DNA of 64,000 nucleotides from an uncultured Lachnospiraceae bacterium (GCA_948470335.1 CAOKOL010000010.1:1-64000), one strand, 5' to 3'; positions 33,980-43,639 are shown, numbered from the stretch's first letter. A program made the numbers and translations. Notes: generated by a model not told the origin, from the letters alone.

Positions 33980-36208
33980 CTAGTGCTCAATCATATAAAC
34001 TGCTGATACTCTAGTTCCTTTTTCGTTTAAAGCTACAACCGCTAGTTTTGATTTAATCCTTTTATTAGCAAGTTGTTTTGCTGGAATAGTCTGGTTTTCA
34101 CCTTTATCTGGATTATAACTATGAACTGGAACATATTCATTAATACTAGCTATAAAATGCAATTGATCTTTTTGATTTAAAATGAGTCCTCCTTCATTAA
34201 AAATCAACTGACAATCCACATAAATGCCATCTACTGGCCCGCCTGGTTGATTATCAAAAAGAATCTCTTGTTCGCTTCCCGAAATTAAATTTCCCTTTGT
34301 CGGTACTATTTTATCCTGAATATAAATTCCCTGTACATAGGAATCTACATCTTGAACTGGCCATTGATACAATAAACCATTATTAAAAACTTTATAATAA
34401 TATATTCCATCTCTATTTTCATAATCCCCTGTCAGCACCATATATTGATTCATCGTTTTCAGTATACTCCATTCCGTTTGGCTGTTTTCACTCACCTCAG
34501 AAGGCAGAACAATATTATCCGTTGGAGTAATATTACTCTTTTTCCGTTGCGGGTTTCCTTCAATAACGATTCCAAATACAAAACCTGACAAATCAAACGA
34601 TATTGCAAGAAACAAAGCAAATACAGATAATCCCCAATAAGGGCTTTGCAGGTAAATAAGTCCTTGATATATTGGGCTATGATTTGATATATAGCGGCGT
34701 ATCATATCGTCCAGCTCTCGACTGGATTTATTGCGATTATAACTATTTAAAATATTTATTTGAAATTCTGACAATAGACTATTTTCTGTATCCTTTACCA
34801 CATCAGACTCACTATATACAGGTACAGAACCAATCTGTGCTTTCAAAATTTCTAGTCTTTCTCTCCATTCTCTCTTCCACTGCTCATTATTATTTACTAT
34901 GCCCGTTGAATCTGATACGTCAACCAAATTTATTTCACGCAATTCAGCTACTAAATTATCCAAATTTAATTCAATATCTTTTATCTCTGAATAATCCATC
35001 AGATTTTGTATTAACCGATTCATTTGCATCAACAAACTTGTGTAAGAATTTTTTTTTCCATCCGACAACATTCCTTCACCATCATCAGAAGCCAAACGCG
35101 ATGCACTCCGCAAATTATCAAATATTTCTGTTGCAATTTCCAATAGTTTTTTCTCATCCGGATCTTGCTGAAAAAATTCTGTTTGCATTTGCATCAGCTC
35201 ACTTCTAATGGAAATGGCACTGGTAGAACTAGTCAGCCCCAATAGACTTTCATAAAACGAAAGCCGTAACAGCGCATTATCCAACTGAGCATCCTCTTCC
35301 TGCAAAACCGTTTGTCGCCGTGTTGCATCATTAATAAGCCTCGTATAATTATTGATCGACGCAGTCAATTCATCGGTGTCCGTGCCACTCTGGGCACTAT
35401 TAATACGATTTGTGAACTCCTCAATCTGAATATTATAATTTGTAATATTAGCATTGATAGTATTTAAATTCTGCTGAATTGTCTCCCGCCTGTTTGATAT
35501 ATTATTTTTTGCATCTGCAACCGCTGTTACAGCAAGATCTCGATCCTCCTGTGAAGAATTTTCTTTTAAAGCGCCTTCTATTGCATCTATTACATTAGCC
35601 ATATAAGCTGCAGCCGTTGTTTCACCCGACAAATAATTGATACGTTCTGCATTCCAATCCATTTCAAAATCTATATTAGAATCAGAAAGTTTTCCAGCCT
35701 GCTCATCAAGAAGTAAAATCTTTTCCCCTACACTTTCCTCTAAATAAATACGATATGAACTTATATAATCTTGCACATCATATAATTCTGAGCGATAAGT
35801 TTGCTGCACTAGCAATTCGCTCTCCGCTGCCCAGGATTCTTTATGTATAACATCGACAATATAAACATAACTAAACCACGAGGAGCAAAAAATTATCACT
35901 GCTGTCAAAAAAAGCGCCAAAAAACACAATAGCAATTTAAAAAAAAGGCTCCAGGTTCTTTTCCAAATGCCTCTCAAATAACCCGGCAGATTCATACTTA
36001 AAGCCAATAAAATACCTTGTATTGCAGCAGAAGCCGCATAAGCAATCACACTATCCTCTGTAAATATATAATTCCCCATACCATTGGCTGTCGTAAAAAA
36101 AGACACAAAAGCCAAAAATATAACCCCAACTCGCAGAAGGTTTATGTTTCCATTTATCACATCTGTTTTTATTGTTTTCTGGAATGAATGATCCCTGTTT
36201 GACATCAT
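33980..36208 (-). CDS. Large membrane protein with long coiled-coil ectodomain, function unknown
   Basis: 742 residues from ATG 36208 (AGGAG, 8-base spacing); the preceding in-frame ATG at 36226 would include the ribosome binding site. Membrane spans at about 24-42, 53-72, 88-110 and 523-548. The ~410 residues between spans 3 and 4 are almost wholly helical, rich in Asn, Gln, Glu and Ser, with heptad-like stretches (for example 240-275 and 395-425). They are likely extracytoplasmic. The C-terminal ~190 residues form a soluble, beta-rich domain (TGDYENRDGIYYYKVFNNG). No enzyme motif. Last gene of a three-gene AT-rich operon; no family recognised. Confidence 0.8.
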   Translation of the reverse strand: MMSNRDHSFQKTIKTDVINGNINLLRVGVIFLAFVSFFTTANGMGNYIFTEDSVIAYAASAAIQGILLALSMNLPGYLRGIWKRTWSLFFKLLLCFLALFLTAVIIFCSSWFSYVYIVDVIHKESWAAESELLVQQTYRSELYDVQDYISSYRIYLEESVGEKILLLDEQAGKLSDSNIDFEMDWNAERINYLSGETTAAAYMANVIDAIEGALKENSSQEDRDLAVTAVADAKNNISNRRETIQQNLNTINANITNYNIQIEEFTNRINSAQSGTDTDELTASINNYTRLINDATRRQTVLQEEDAQLDNALLRLSFYESLLGLTSSTSAISIRSELMQMQTEFFQQDPDEKKLLEIATEIFDNLRSASRLASDDGEGMLSDGKKNSYTSLLMQMNRLIQNLMDYSEIKDIELNLDNLVAELREINLVDVSDSTGIVNNNEQWKREWRERLEILKAQIGSVPVYSESDVVKDTENSLLSEFQINILNSYNRNKSSRELDDMIRRYISNHSPIYQGLIYLQSPYWGLSVFALFLAISFDLSGFVFGIVIEGNPQRKKSNITPTDNIVLPSEVSENSQTEWSILKTMNQYMVLTGDYENRDGIYYYKVFNNGLLYQWPVQDVDSYVQGIYIQDKIVPTKGNLISGSEQEILFDNQPGGPVDGIYVDCQLIFNEGGLILNQKDQLHFIASINEYVPVHSYNPDKGENQTIPAKQLANKRIKSKLAVVALNEKGTRVSAVYMIEH

Positions 36209-36222
36209 GATGGTTTCTCCTT

Positions 36223-37428
36223 TCATTTTTTTGTTATTTTCTCATCAAAACCCCAAAAAACAGTTTCATATTCTTTTTTATCATTTATTTGCTTTTTTAT
36301 TACATGTATCATTTCATTTCTTATTTGATCATGGATTTTTCCTAACATATCATCATTTGCATTTCCAATTACATTATTCAATGCTCCATAAATAGAATTC
36401 AGCATTTCCAGTAACACTATTGAAGCCTTCCCTACTAAAGAAACAAACAATAATTTCGCCTCTTGACGGATAATCTTCTCTCTCATATCCATTAATAAAC
36501 GAATGATTTCCAAAGTTAAAATAGCCAATGCAACTATAAAAATAACAGCAGCAAATGATTTTAAGAGTGCCGTTATTGTTCCTAATGGATCTCCCCACAA
36601 ATCCGAATCTTCTTTTGTAATAGTCCATAACAGAGACACCCCAACGGCCAAAAGTCCTATTGGAGCAGAATATTCATCTAAAAGCTCCTTCTCTCCTTTC
36701 TCTGCAAAAGTTCTATTAACGATTGAGTAAAGAATTTTAATAGTCGCAAATCCAACTCCCAGTACAATAATAAATATCAACACATATGATGATAATTGTT
36801 TATAGAAACTTTCTCCTGCATTAGACGAATTAAAATACATTGAAATTTCATTTACACCAGTTTTCCAAACTTGAGTCACTCTCGAACTTGATTTATCCCC
36901 CATAAGAAGCGGCAAAATAATAAATATTGCTACAATTCCCCATGTTATAACCATCATAAAAATAGGAGTTTTCATAATATTAACAAGTTCTTCACTCTTA
37001 TTTTTTATCGCATCTGCTATCTGGGTGTAACCACTACCGCTCTTTTTAGCACGAATAATTGCTTTAAAGCCGTAAGATATAAAAAGAACAACTACAAAAA
37101 GAAGCATTGCAGAAGACGCAACAATGATTCCTAACATTAGTAATTTTATTGTAATTTTCGAAACATTTATAAAAAAAAGAGTTGTATTCTCGTTTCCATA
37201 CTTATTAACAAACGGCTTTAGTAAAACCGTCTGATTACGGATTACAAATATGACACATAATATAATAAAAGCAATAATAGAAACAAAATTAAGCCTTTTT
37301 TGTCTTTTATCCACTGGAGCCAACCAACGTAAAACGCCAGACACAACCAATATACAACATAAAATCAGTGCCCCCAGCCAAATACAAAACATCAGAACAT
37401 TTATAATTTCTTCCATATTATATCCCAT
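36223..37428 (-). CDS. Multi-pass membrane protein, function unknown
   Basis: 401 residues (ATG 37428; ATG 37416 also possible, neither with a strong ribosome binding site). About eight hydrophobic spans, the first at 10-30, others near 48-65, 90-125, 155-175, 210-235, 260-275 and 285-310. C-terminus is a soluble helical tail (~60 residues: NDDMLGKIHDQIRNEMIHVI...). The stop (TGA 36225) lies within the ribosome binding site region of the downstream gene, so the pair is tightly linked. Family not recognised. Confidence 0.78.
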   Translation of the reverse strand: MGYNMEEIINVLMFCIWLGALILCCILVVSGVLRWLAPVDKRQKRLNFVSIIAFIILCVIFVIRNQTVLLKPFVNKYGNENTTLFFINVSKITIKLLMLGIIVASSAMLLFVVVLFISYGFKAIIRAKKSGSGYTQIADAIKNKSEELVNIMKTPIFMMVITWGIVAIFIILPLLMGDKSSSRVTQVWKTGVNEISMYFNSSNAGESFYKQLSSYVLIFIIVLGVGFATIKILYSIVNRTFAEKGEKELLDEYSAPIGLLAVGVSLLWTITKEDSDLWGDPLGTITALLKSFAAVIFIVALAILTLEIIRLLMDMREKIIRQEAKLLFVSLVGKASIVLLEMLNSIYGALNNVIGNANDDMLGKIHDQIRNEMIHVIKKQINDKKEYETVFWGFDEKITKK

Positions 37429-37454
37429 CCATTTTTATATTTATGATTGTAATT

Positions 37455-38555
37455 TCATAGTGTGAACAATTGCAACATGCTATTGGTAACTTCCAAGGCA
37501 ACTCCAAGAAGATTCAACCAGGTAGTATAATCAGCAACATCCTGTGAATTAATGATATGGTTTCCCTCAGGAGAAAAAAATGTCACAATACAGATTAACA
37601 TTAAAGGTACTACAATAAAAGCAATCAATGTAATAGACAAATCCAGTAAATTTATTGTATTTTTTGCTGTCATATTATTTTGATGTACCCTACTGTTGCT
37701 CTTTGTAATAGATCTTTTTACAATGTACCACAACAAACCTACTAAAACTATCAACATTATCATAATGATGCCTATTATACCTAATAGGATTAAAAGCGCA
37801 TAAGATAGTGATCCCAAAATAGCAGCAGCTAACATAGCAAGCAATATTTTTTTTTCATCTATATTTTTAATAGCCTCTTTACCCTTTTTACAAATTAAAG
37901 GAAAAAGATATAACAAAAAGCCAATAATAATACAAACAGTCCACAGCCTCACACTTCCCCATAAAATATCCGCACTGAAAATAACTGCAAATGTGCCTTT
38001 ATTAAAGATCTGATAAATAAGATAGACTACCCAAAAACCAAATCCCCCCATAAAAACAAGGATTAGACCTTTATCACAATTTCCTATTTCCGCAGTAAAT
38101 CCAGATAATCCATTTCCCAATGGCTTAATTGTTTTTCCTCCCCACATCAGAAAACCCTGAACTACTGTCAACAACTGTTCCGCAAGCCTTGTCAAAAATA
38201 ATATTTGTACTATAGCACAAAAAGTCCAGCCAACATGCCACCCCTTTAGATCAGTCCAAATCATTTCTAATTGAATCGTATGTTCAAACACATTTATATT
38301 CATGAAGAAAGCAATTACCGAAATTGCCACATTTCCGAGAACACTACCCAAATTTCTGCTATGGTCCCTTTTGGAAGGAAAACCCAACCAGAAAAAACAT
38401 ATCATGGCAACCATCAGCATTACAGTATTACTAATATTTTCGAAATTCTTCCATTGTTCGAAAGGCACATTTCCGAAAATATTTATTCCTTCAACTGTCA
38501 AAAACACCAGCATCGATAGAAGCGCTGGTATACCATTTTTCTTTTTTTGTTTCAT
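37455..38555 (-). CDS. Multi-pass membrane protein, function unknown
   Basis: 366 residues from ATG 38555 (AGGAAG, about 10-base spacing). Begins with Lys-rich MKQKKKNG and then spans near 9-28, 45-62, 75-92, 115-135, 175-195, 210-235, 250-285 and 310-335; a short soluble loop follows span 7 (KSNSRVHQNNMTAKN). First gene of the AT-rich operon. No enzymatic or transporter motif seen. Confidence 0.78.
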   Translation of the reverse strand: MKQKKKNGIPALLSMLVFLTVEGINIFGNVPFEQWKNFENISNTVMLMVAMICFFWLGFPSKRDHSRNLGSVLGNVAISVIAFFMNINVFEHTIQLEMIWTDLKGWHVGWTFCAIVQILFLTRLAEQLLTVVQGFLMWGGKTIKPLGNGLSGFTAEIGNCDKGLILVFMGGFGFWVVYLIYQIFNKGTFAVIFSADILWGSVRLWTVCIIIGFLLYLFPLICKKGKEAIKNIDEKKILLAMLAAAILGSLSYALLILLGIIGIIMIMLIVLVGLLWYIVKRSITKSNSRVHQNNMTAKNTINLLDLSITLIAFIVVPLMLICIVTFFSPEGNHIINSQDVADYTTWLNLLGVALEVTNSMLQLFTL

Positions 38556-39470
38556 AATATATTCTCTTCCTATAATATCACTATACATAAAAACAAAAAT
38601 CTCCAAAAATATATATACTTTTCAATTTACTCAATCCAATAATTTAAGATCAACCCAAATCATTTAGTTAGTTCGTTTTCTTAATTAAATGCTCACCTTC
38701 TTAATATATTTTTCCTGACCGTAAATTCTCTCTTTTTTCTATATTTTTTATTTTATCAATAACTTAGAATATAATGGGACCCCTATGGGTCCTTCGACAA
38801 CAAAATAATCCTATATTCTACAAATCAAAAAATTTTCTGCATTTTAGCAATTATAATAACGTTATCTTAAGCAAAAAGCAAATTTCATTTTAAAACCAGT
38901 ATGTAAACACTATAAATCATAGTATAATAATCAAAAAATTTTTGTATTATCAATAAATTTGAGCTATAACTCATCCTAATAATAGGCATAATAAACTTAT
39001 TTAAAATACATTTATACAAGATAAATATAGACGATAATCTATAATCTTCTATTTGACAAGAAAGAAAACCAGATGTTAAATAAATTAACGGATTGTTTTT
39101 GGCATTGACATTATCCAAACTAGTTATTATAGATTTTCTGGTTCAAAATATGCCTGTTAAAATAGACATCAGATATATCATCAATACTGTGCTTTGAATT
39201 AGATTTCATATACTAAAAGCAATATTAATTAAATCAAAAAATGATAAAAAATGACATAGATTATTTGAGAAATCACGGAACAGAATCATATAAAATATAT
39301 ACAATCTACAATACATAAAAAATGAAATGTAAAATTTTAAAATATACAGAATATCAGCTTCACATAATATTCACATATCAATTATAACAGAAAAAGTAGT
39401 TAAAAAAATCAGATTATCGCTCACTGTTTAACCAATACCCTACTCGCTTATTCAAATATAGACCATTTAT
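38556..39470. other. AT-rich intergenic region (about 0.9 kb) upstream of the membrane cassette
   Basis: No convincing gene. It must contain the promoter of the three-gene operon, but no -35/-10 pair stands out. At 38770-38792 TATAAT is followed directly by the hairpin GGACCC/GGGTCC, which could be the start of a small plus-strand transcript. A 77-codon frame at 38885-39118 (minus) has no ribosome binding site and low-complexity composition and is not called. Confidence 0.5.
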
Positions 39471-39522
39471 AAAAAAACATCGGACACCCCTGCTCTCACT
39501 TCACCTGCAGGAATGTCCGACA
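39471..39522 (-). terminator. Terminator of flagellin gene 1
   Basis: Minus strand: ATCGGACA-type outer arms (GTCGGACA/TGTCCGAT) with inner CCTGC/GCAGG, followed by GTTTTTTT. Strong intrinsic terminator about 95 bp after the flagellin stop. Confidence 0.8.
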
Positions 39523-39617
39523 TCATTCACTTATATCCATATATCAACACTTTAACTCTAACACTCCAAAAGCCAACCCGCAATTTCAGTGTCGTCCACT
39601 CTCCCATTCCCCGCATC

Positions 39618-40913
39618 TTACTGCAGCAGCCGCAGCGTTACTTCGGGAAGGGCGTTTGCCTGGGCGAGCATGGACTGAGCGGCCTGGAGAACGATATTGT
39701 TCTTCGTGTAATTGGTAATCTCACTGGCCATATCGGTGTCTCTGATCCGGCTTTCGGCCGCAATCAGGTTTTCTTTATTGATATTTACGCTGTTGATCGC
39801 GTGCTCCAGTGCATTTTCCGCTGCGCCGTACGCGCCGCGGATCTGGGAAACGCGGTTAATCATTCTGTCTATTTTATCAATCGACTCGCTGGCACCATCC
39901 TGATTGGAAATATCAAGTTTATCCAGTCCCAGTGCCTTTTTAGAAAGATAAAACTTGGGGATACTCATCGTATCCGAAGAGTTCGGGCCTATCTGAAACA
40001 CAATCGGACCGTTACCGGGGGAAAGAGCAGCTTTCGATACAGAAGCAGCAGCGCCCATCGCGCCTGCTACTGCCGCAGGATCTGCCGCGCCCGCTGCGGT
40101 ACCAGTCATACCCGCCGCCGGAGCTGCCGCGGCACGAATCGCTGCTGCTGCCGCATCAGCCGGAGTTGCAGTCCCATCAGCAGCACCGCCTGCCGCGGAA
40201 CCGGCAGCCGCCATTATAAATTCCGCTTTTGCCTCCGCGGCTTTCTCGCCTGCACCGGGAAGCTGAGGGGTGTCTACGATCTTCTCCTCCTTACCCTTCC
40301 CGCTGCCAAAACCGGCAGCCACGGTCTGAAATTCTTTTTTTGCATCCACCACCTGTCCCGTACTCGTATAAGTGACATCCCGCGGAGCAGCCTTTGTACT
40401 TGTCTGGGTACCGGGCAGATTGGCAGAAGTCGTCGTCGCCGCAGTCTTTGTACCCGGAGTTGCATTTATTATGATAGCGCCGTCTTCCGGTCCTTCGTCT
40501 TGAAACAGCCCCACATAATTAAACCTGGTCGCTTTGGAAATACGATCAATTTCCTCGCTGATCCGGTCCGCTTCCTCCTGCATAAGCTCCCTGTGCTCCT
40601 CATCCGTATAAACGCCGTTGGCCGACTGTATCGCCAGCCCGTTCAACTGAATCAGCATCGCATGGATCTCCTGCATGGCGCCCTCGCCAGTTCTCAGCAG
40701 ACCAACGCCGTCCCTGGCATTCAACTCTGCCTGATCCATACGGGCAATTGCGGAGCGCATCTGCTCGGAGATCGCAAGACCTGCCGCATCGTCGCCGGAC
40801 CGGTTAATCCGGAAACCAGATGCAAGCTTCTCCAGGTTCTTCGCCATCTTCGATTCATTTATACTCAATGCCACCTGAGCATTCAGCGCCGAAATATTAC
40901 TTTTAATCCGCAC
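39618..40913 (-). CDS. Flagellin with Ala-rich variable region
   Basis: 431 residues. GTG 40913 is chosen as start: GGAGG lies 8 bases upstream and translation then begins (V/M)RIKSNISALNAQ, as in typical flagellins; the in-frame ATG at 40928 overlaps that GGAGG. N-domain (SKMAKNLEKLASGFRINRSGDDAAGLAISEQMR) and C-domain (ESRIRDTDMASEITNYTKNN, LQAAQSMLAQAN) are conserved and quoted in short. The centre (about 150-330) is variable, with a stretch of some 80 residues rich in Ala and Gly. Secreted by the flagellar export system and built into the filament. Preceded by a sigma-28-type promoter. Confidence 0.93.
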   Translation of the reverse strand: MRIKSNISALNAQVALSINESKMAKNLEKLASGFRINRSGDDAAGLAISEQMRSAIARMDQAELNARDGVGLLRTGEGAMQEIHAMLIQLNGLAIQSANGVYTDEEHRELMQEEADRISEEIDRISKATRFNYVGLFQDEGPEDGAIIINATPGTKTAATTTSANLPGTQTSTKAAPRDVTYTSTGQVVDAKKEFQTVAAGFGSGKGKEEKIVDTPQLPGAGEKAAEAKAEFIMAAAGSAAGGAADGTATPADAAAAAIRAAAAPAAGMTGTAAGAADPAAVAGAMGAAASVSKAALSPGNGPIVFQIGPNSSDTMSIPKFYLSKKALGLDKLDISNQDGASESIDKIDRMINRVSQIRGAYGAAENALEHAINSVNINKENLIAAESRIRDTDMASEITNYTKNNIVLQAAQSMLAQANALPEVTLRLLQ

Positions 40914-41018
40914 AATAAAATCCTCCATTTATCCGCGCCGCGGCCTGCCCCGCGGTGCCAGGAACATGGATATACATCGCGTCATTCCTGTCTCTGTTCA
41001 TTTATGCCTCTATATAAT

Positions 41019-41045
41019 ATATCGTCACTTTTTACAAATAAATTA
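41019..41045 (-). promoter_or_regulatory. Sigma-28-type promoter of flagellin gene 1
   Basis: Minus strand TAAT (41045-41042), 15 bp, GACGATAT (41026-41019); one mismatch from the -10 consensus GCCGATAT. Leader about 100 bases. Confidence 0.7.
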
Positions 41046-41121
41046 CCGTGACGCTGTAAAAAGCCGGCAGAAACAGGATATTCTGAAATTTGCGGACCGT
41101 TTTCACTTTTCCCTATCGCCC

Positions 41122-42444
41122 TTATACATCTTCTGGGTTCAACACGGCAAGCTCCTCCTCCGTACAATACTGCCGCAGTGCTTTTAGAACACCCTTGCCA
41201 TCTAATTTGGCATACACGGCTCCGCGCAGAAGCAGGATCCGGTCGCTGATATCATTCAGATTATACAGTTTTCCAAGGAAGCCCACCACAGCCTGTGGGT
41301 CCTCATTTTTAAAACAGCGGATCAGCAATTCCAAAGTGCCGATATGGGTCTTATCCACTTTCAGCAGTCCCACACAGCAGTTAACGCATTTCTCCATCTT
41401 ATTATTTTGATAATAACAGAGTGCCAGCGACCTCCAGGTTTCCGGAAGGTCTCTGGTCAGCAGTAAATTAAAGGTTTTTGTCCCATACTGCTCCATCATG
41501 TTAATGGCTCGTTCCAAATGAAATTCACCTTTGGGAAAATCTTCTTTTTGTGCATAGAATCGCCCAATCAGATACTCCAGATCATAGAAACCGGTGAAAT
41601 ACTGGGCAGACTGCGCATAAATGTCCATGAATTCCCGTTCGGCTTCCGCATTCGTAAGCGCTTTCATGTACAGCATCACCATCAGCATGGCGATCGTATA
41701 GATATCCCGTTCCGCCCGATGGCCTGACCGGAAAATATAAGGCAGAGCCTTCCGGTACCATACTTCTGCCTCAGCGGTCCCTTCATCAGTTCCCAGCGCT
41801 CGATAAGAATCCCCAAGATATCCCATCACATCCGGATCCTCAGGCCTTGCTTCTGACTCCTTTAATAAGATCCCTATATTACGCCTGGCTTTCTTATCAC
41901 CCACGCTGCTCATATAGCCGGTATGGTAGATCGAAAGATCGGAAGCATCCAGTACATGCCTGTCGATAGCCGCTCCATTATAAGCCAATTGTTCATGGAT
42001 CGGCTTAATATAGCGGATCGCCGGGTTATTTTTAAAGATCCGGTACTGCACGGCCGCCATGTCCATCTTCATATCGTCTTCCAACTGAATCCAAAGGGTA
42101 CGGAGAATCTCAAGGCCTAACTTTCCCGCCTTTTTAATCGCTTTAGGAAGCTTTTCCACATCCTCCGGCAGCATATACTCATCGGCATCCAGAAAAGCAA
42201 TCCAGTTCCCCGATGCCTGCCGGATCGCAAAATTTTTTGCGGCGGCAAAATCATCAATCCAGTCAAAATGGTAGATCTTCGCCCCCATCCGCTCCGCGAT
42301 CTCTACGGTCCGGTCCGTACTGCCCGTATCCACCACGATCTGCTCCCACATAATCTCTTTCCCCCAGGAAAGGGCCTGTTCAATATTTTTCTCCTCGTTT
42401 TTTACGATCATACACTGCGACAGCCTGATCTTTCCTGCTCCCAT
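41122..42444 (-). CDS. Family 2 glycosyltransferase with TPR-like C-terminus
   Basis: 440 residues. GT-A domain at the N-terminus: LSQCMIVKNEEKNIEQAL (8-25), IVVDTGSTDRTVEIAERMG (36-54), and the metal-binding D-x-D in FLDADEYML (84-92). From about 210 onward the chain is helical with TPR-like repeats (GTDEGTAEAEVWYRKAL, KGEFHLERAINMM). No membrane span. Sandwiched between the two flagellin genes on the same strand, it is a good candidate for cytoplasmic O-glycosylation of flagellin before export; this function is inferred from position. Confidence 0.85.
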   Translation of the reverse strand: MGAGKIRLSQCMIVKNEEKNIEQALSWGKEIMWEQIVVDTGSTDRTVEIAERMGAKIYHFDWIDDFAAAKNFAIRQASGNWIAFLDADEYMLPEDVEKLPKAIKKAGKLGLEILRTLWIQLEDDMKMDMAAVQYRIFKNNPAIRYIKPIHEQLAYNGAAIDRHVLDASDLSIYHTGYMSSVGDKKARRNIGILLKESEARPEDPDVMGYLGDSYRALGTDEGTAEAEVWYRKALPYIFRSGHRAERDIYTIAMLMVMLYMKALTNAEAEREFMDIYAQSAQYFTGFYDLEYLIGRFYAQKEDFPKGEFHLERAINMMEQYGTKTFNLLLTRDLPETWRSLALCYYQNNKMEKCVNCCVGLLKVDKTHIGTLELLIRCFKNEDPQAVVGFLGKLYNLNDISDRILLLRGAVYAKLDGKGVLKALRQYCTEEELAVLNPEDV

Positions 42445-42470
42445 CCCATCTCTCCTCTCTGATAACCGGG

Positions 42471-42510
42471 AAAGGCCATTTTGCGGCTGTTACCCCTCAA
42501 AATGGCCTTT
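42471..42510 (-). terminator. Hairpin after flagellin gene 2
   Basis: 13-bp perfect stem AAAGGCCATTTTG/CAAAATGGCCTTT, 58 bp after the flagellin stop and 26 bp before the glycosyltransferase start. No clean U-tract, so it may act as a partial terminator that lowers glycosyltransferase expression relative to flagellin. Confidence 0.6.
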
Positions 42511-42567
42511 ACTTATCCTATATAGGAATATACAAATTTAATAGCGATTTAAACTTCACCTGATTGA

Positions 42568-43491
42568 TTACTGCAGCATACTCAGAACGCCCTGCGGAGT
42601 TGCATTAGCCTGACTCAGCATGGACTGAGCAGCCTGGAGCAGGATGTTGTTCTTCGTGTACTTGGTAATCTCATCAGCCATATCGGTATCACGGATACGG
42701 GACTCGGCAGCAGTGATGTTCTCAGAGCTTACCTGCAAGCTGGCAATGGTATGCTCCAGACGGTTCTGAGCGGCACCGAGCTGAGCACGGTAGCTGGATA
42801 CCATATTGATTGCACAGTTAACAACGTCAATTGCGTCATTTGCTGATGCAACAGACATTACAGCCTTGTCTTTAACAATATCTGCAATAGATGTAGTCGG
42901 CGTACTACCAACCGAAGGAGTCTTGTAAGGATTTCCGCCGGTAACACCGCTTGGTCCGCCAGCACCCAGCATACTAGAGGTCATAGCGCCACAATTAACG
43001 GAAATCGTTTCTGCTGATGACGGTCCAATCTGGAATGTCATTGTTTTTCCGCTCATAGCCTTACTCAGTGGCTTGATACCATTGAAATCAGTCTGATTAC
43101 CGATACGGTCGATCTCCTCTTTCAGTCTCTCAAGCTCTACCTGGATATTCTCTCTGGCGGTAGTAGAACCGTTAGCCGATGTTGCGTAAGTTCCGTTAGC
43201 AGCCTGAGTATACAGGGTAACCATACGGTTCAGCATGGAGTGAGTCTCAGCCAGCGCACCTTCTGCTGTCTGGATCATACCGATAGCATCTTTTGCGTTG
43301 GTCACGGCCTGGTTAATACCAGCGATCTGGGAACGCATCTGCTCGGAAATAGCAAGACCGGCAGCGTTATCGCCTGCACGGTTGATCTTATAACCGGAAG
43401 ACAGTTTCTCAAGGTTTTTGCTTAACGCGTCGTTGTTGATGCCTAAGTTTCTGTAAGAGTTAATCGCTGATATGTTATGTTGAATAATCAT
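42568..43491 (-). CDS. Flagellin, compact form
   Basis: 307 residues after GGAGGG. N-domain MIIQHNISAINSYRNLG, LEKLSSGYKINRAGDNAAG and C-domain ESRIRDTDMADEITKYTKNN, LLQAAQSMLSQAN are typical; the central region is short (about 140-215), so only a small outer domain is present. Two cysteines, in SVNCGAM and VVNCAIN, are unusual for an exported filament protein. Likely the main filament subunit, since its export core is closest to consensus and its own sigma-28-type promoter precedes it; dominance over the other flagellin is not provable here. Confidence 0.95.
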   Translation of the reverse strand: MIIQHNISAINSYRNLGINNDALSKNLEKLSSGYKINRAGDNAAGLAISEQMRSQIAGINQAVTNAKDAIGMIQTAEGALAETHSMLNRMVTLYTQAANGTYATSANGSTTARENIQVELERLKEEIDRIGNQTDFNGIKPLSKAMSGKTMTFQIGPSSAETISVNCGAMTSSMLGAGGPSGVTGGNPYKTPSVGSTPTTSIADIVKDKAVMSVASANDAIDVVNCAINMVSSYRAQLGAAQNRLEHTIASLQVSSENITAAESRIRDTDMADEITKYTKNNILLQAAQSMLSQANATPQGVLSMLQ

Positions 43492-43612
43492 AAGGTTTCC
43501 CTCCTGTTTTGAAATTCTATAAGGAACTTCCCTGTTCCTATTTCCTTATCTGCCGGGCCCTGGCAAATAAGTTTTAAACTCTGCAGAACAGATTGATTGC
43601 TCTACACTTATT

Positions 43613-43639
43613 ATATCGTCATTTTTTCGGGGATGTTAA
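43613..43639 (-). promoter_or_regulatory. Sigma-28-type promoter of flagellin gene 2
   Basis: Minus strand TTAA (43639-43636), 15 bp, GACGATAT (43620-43613). The -10 is the same as at flagellin gene 1; the leader is about 120 bases. Confidence 0.65.

Noticed and set aside
38770-38792. Small RNA gene starting at TATAAT-GGGACCC
   Set aside because: Only a -10-like box and a 6-bp hairpin support it; no -35 or terminator could be paired, so it is mentioned but not called.
38885-39118. 77-codon minus-strand open frame in the AT-rich spacer
   Set aside because: No Shine-Dalgarno site, low-complexity Ile/Leu/Tyr/Ser content expected of AT-rich noncoding DNA; no detectable family.
39513-41051. 512-codon plus-strand open frame opposite flagellin gene 1
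   Set aside because: Cys/Arg-rich translation of Ala/Gly codons on the other strand; spans terminator and promoter of the flagellin gene.
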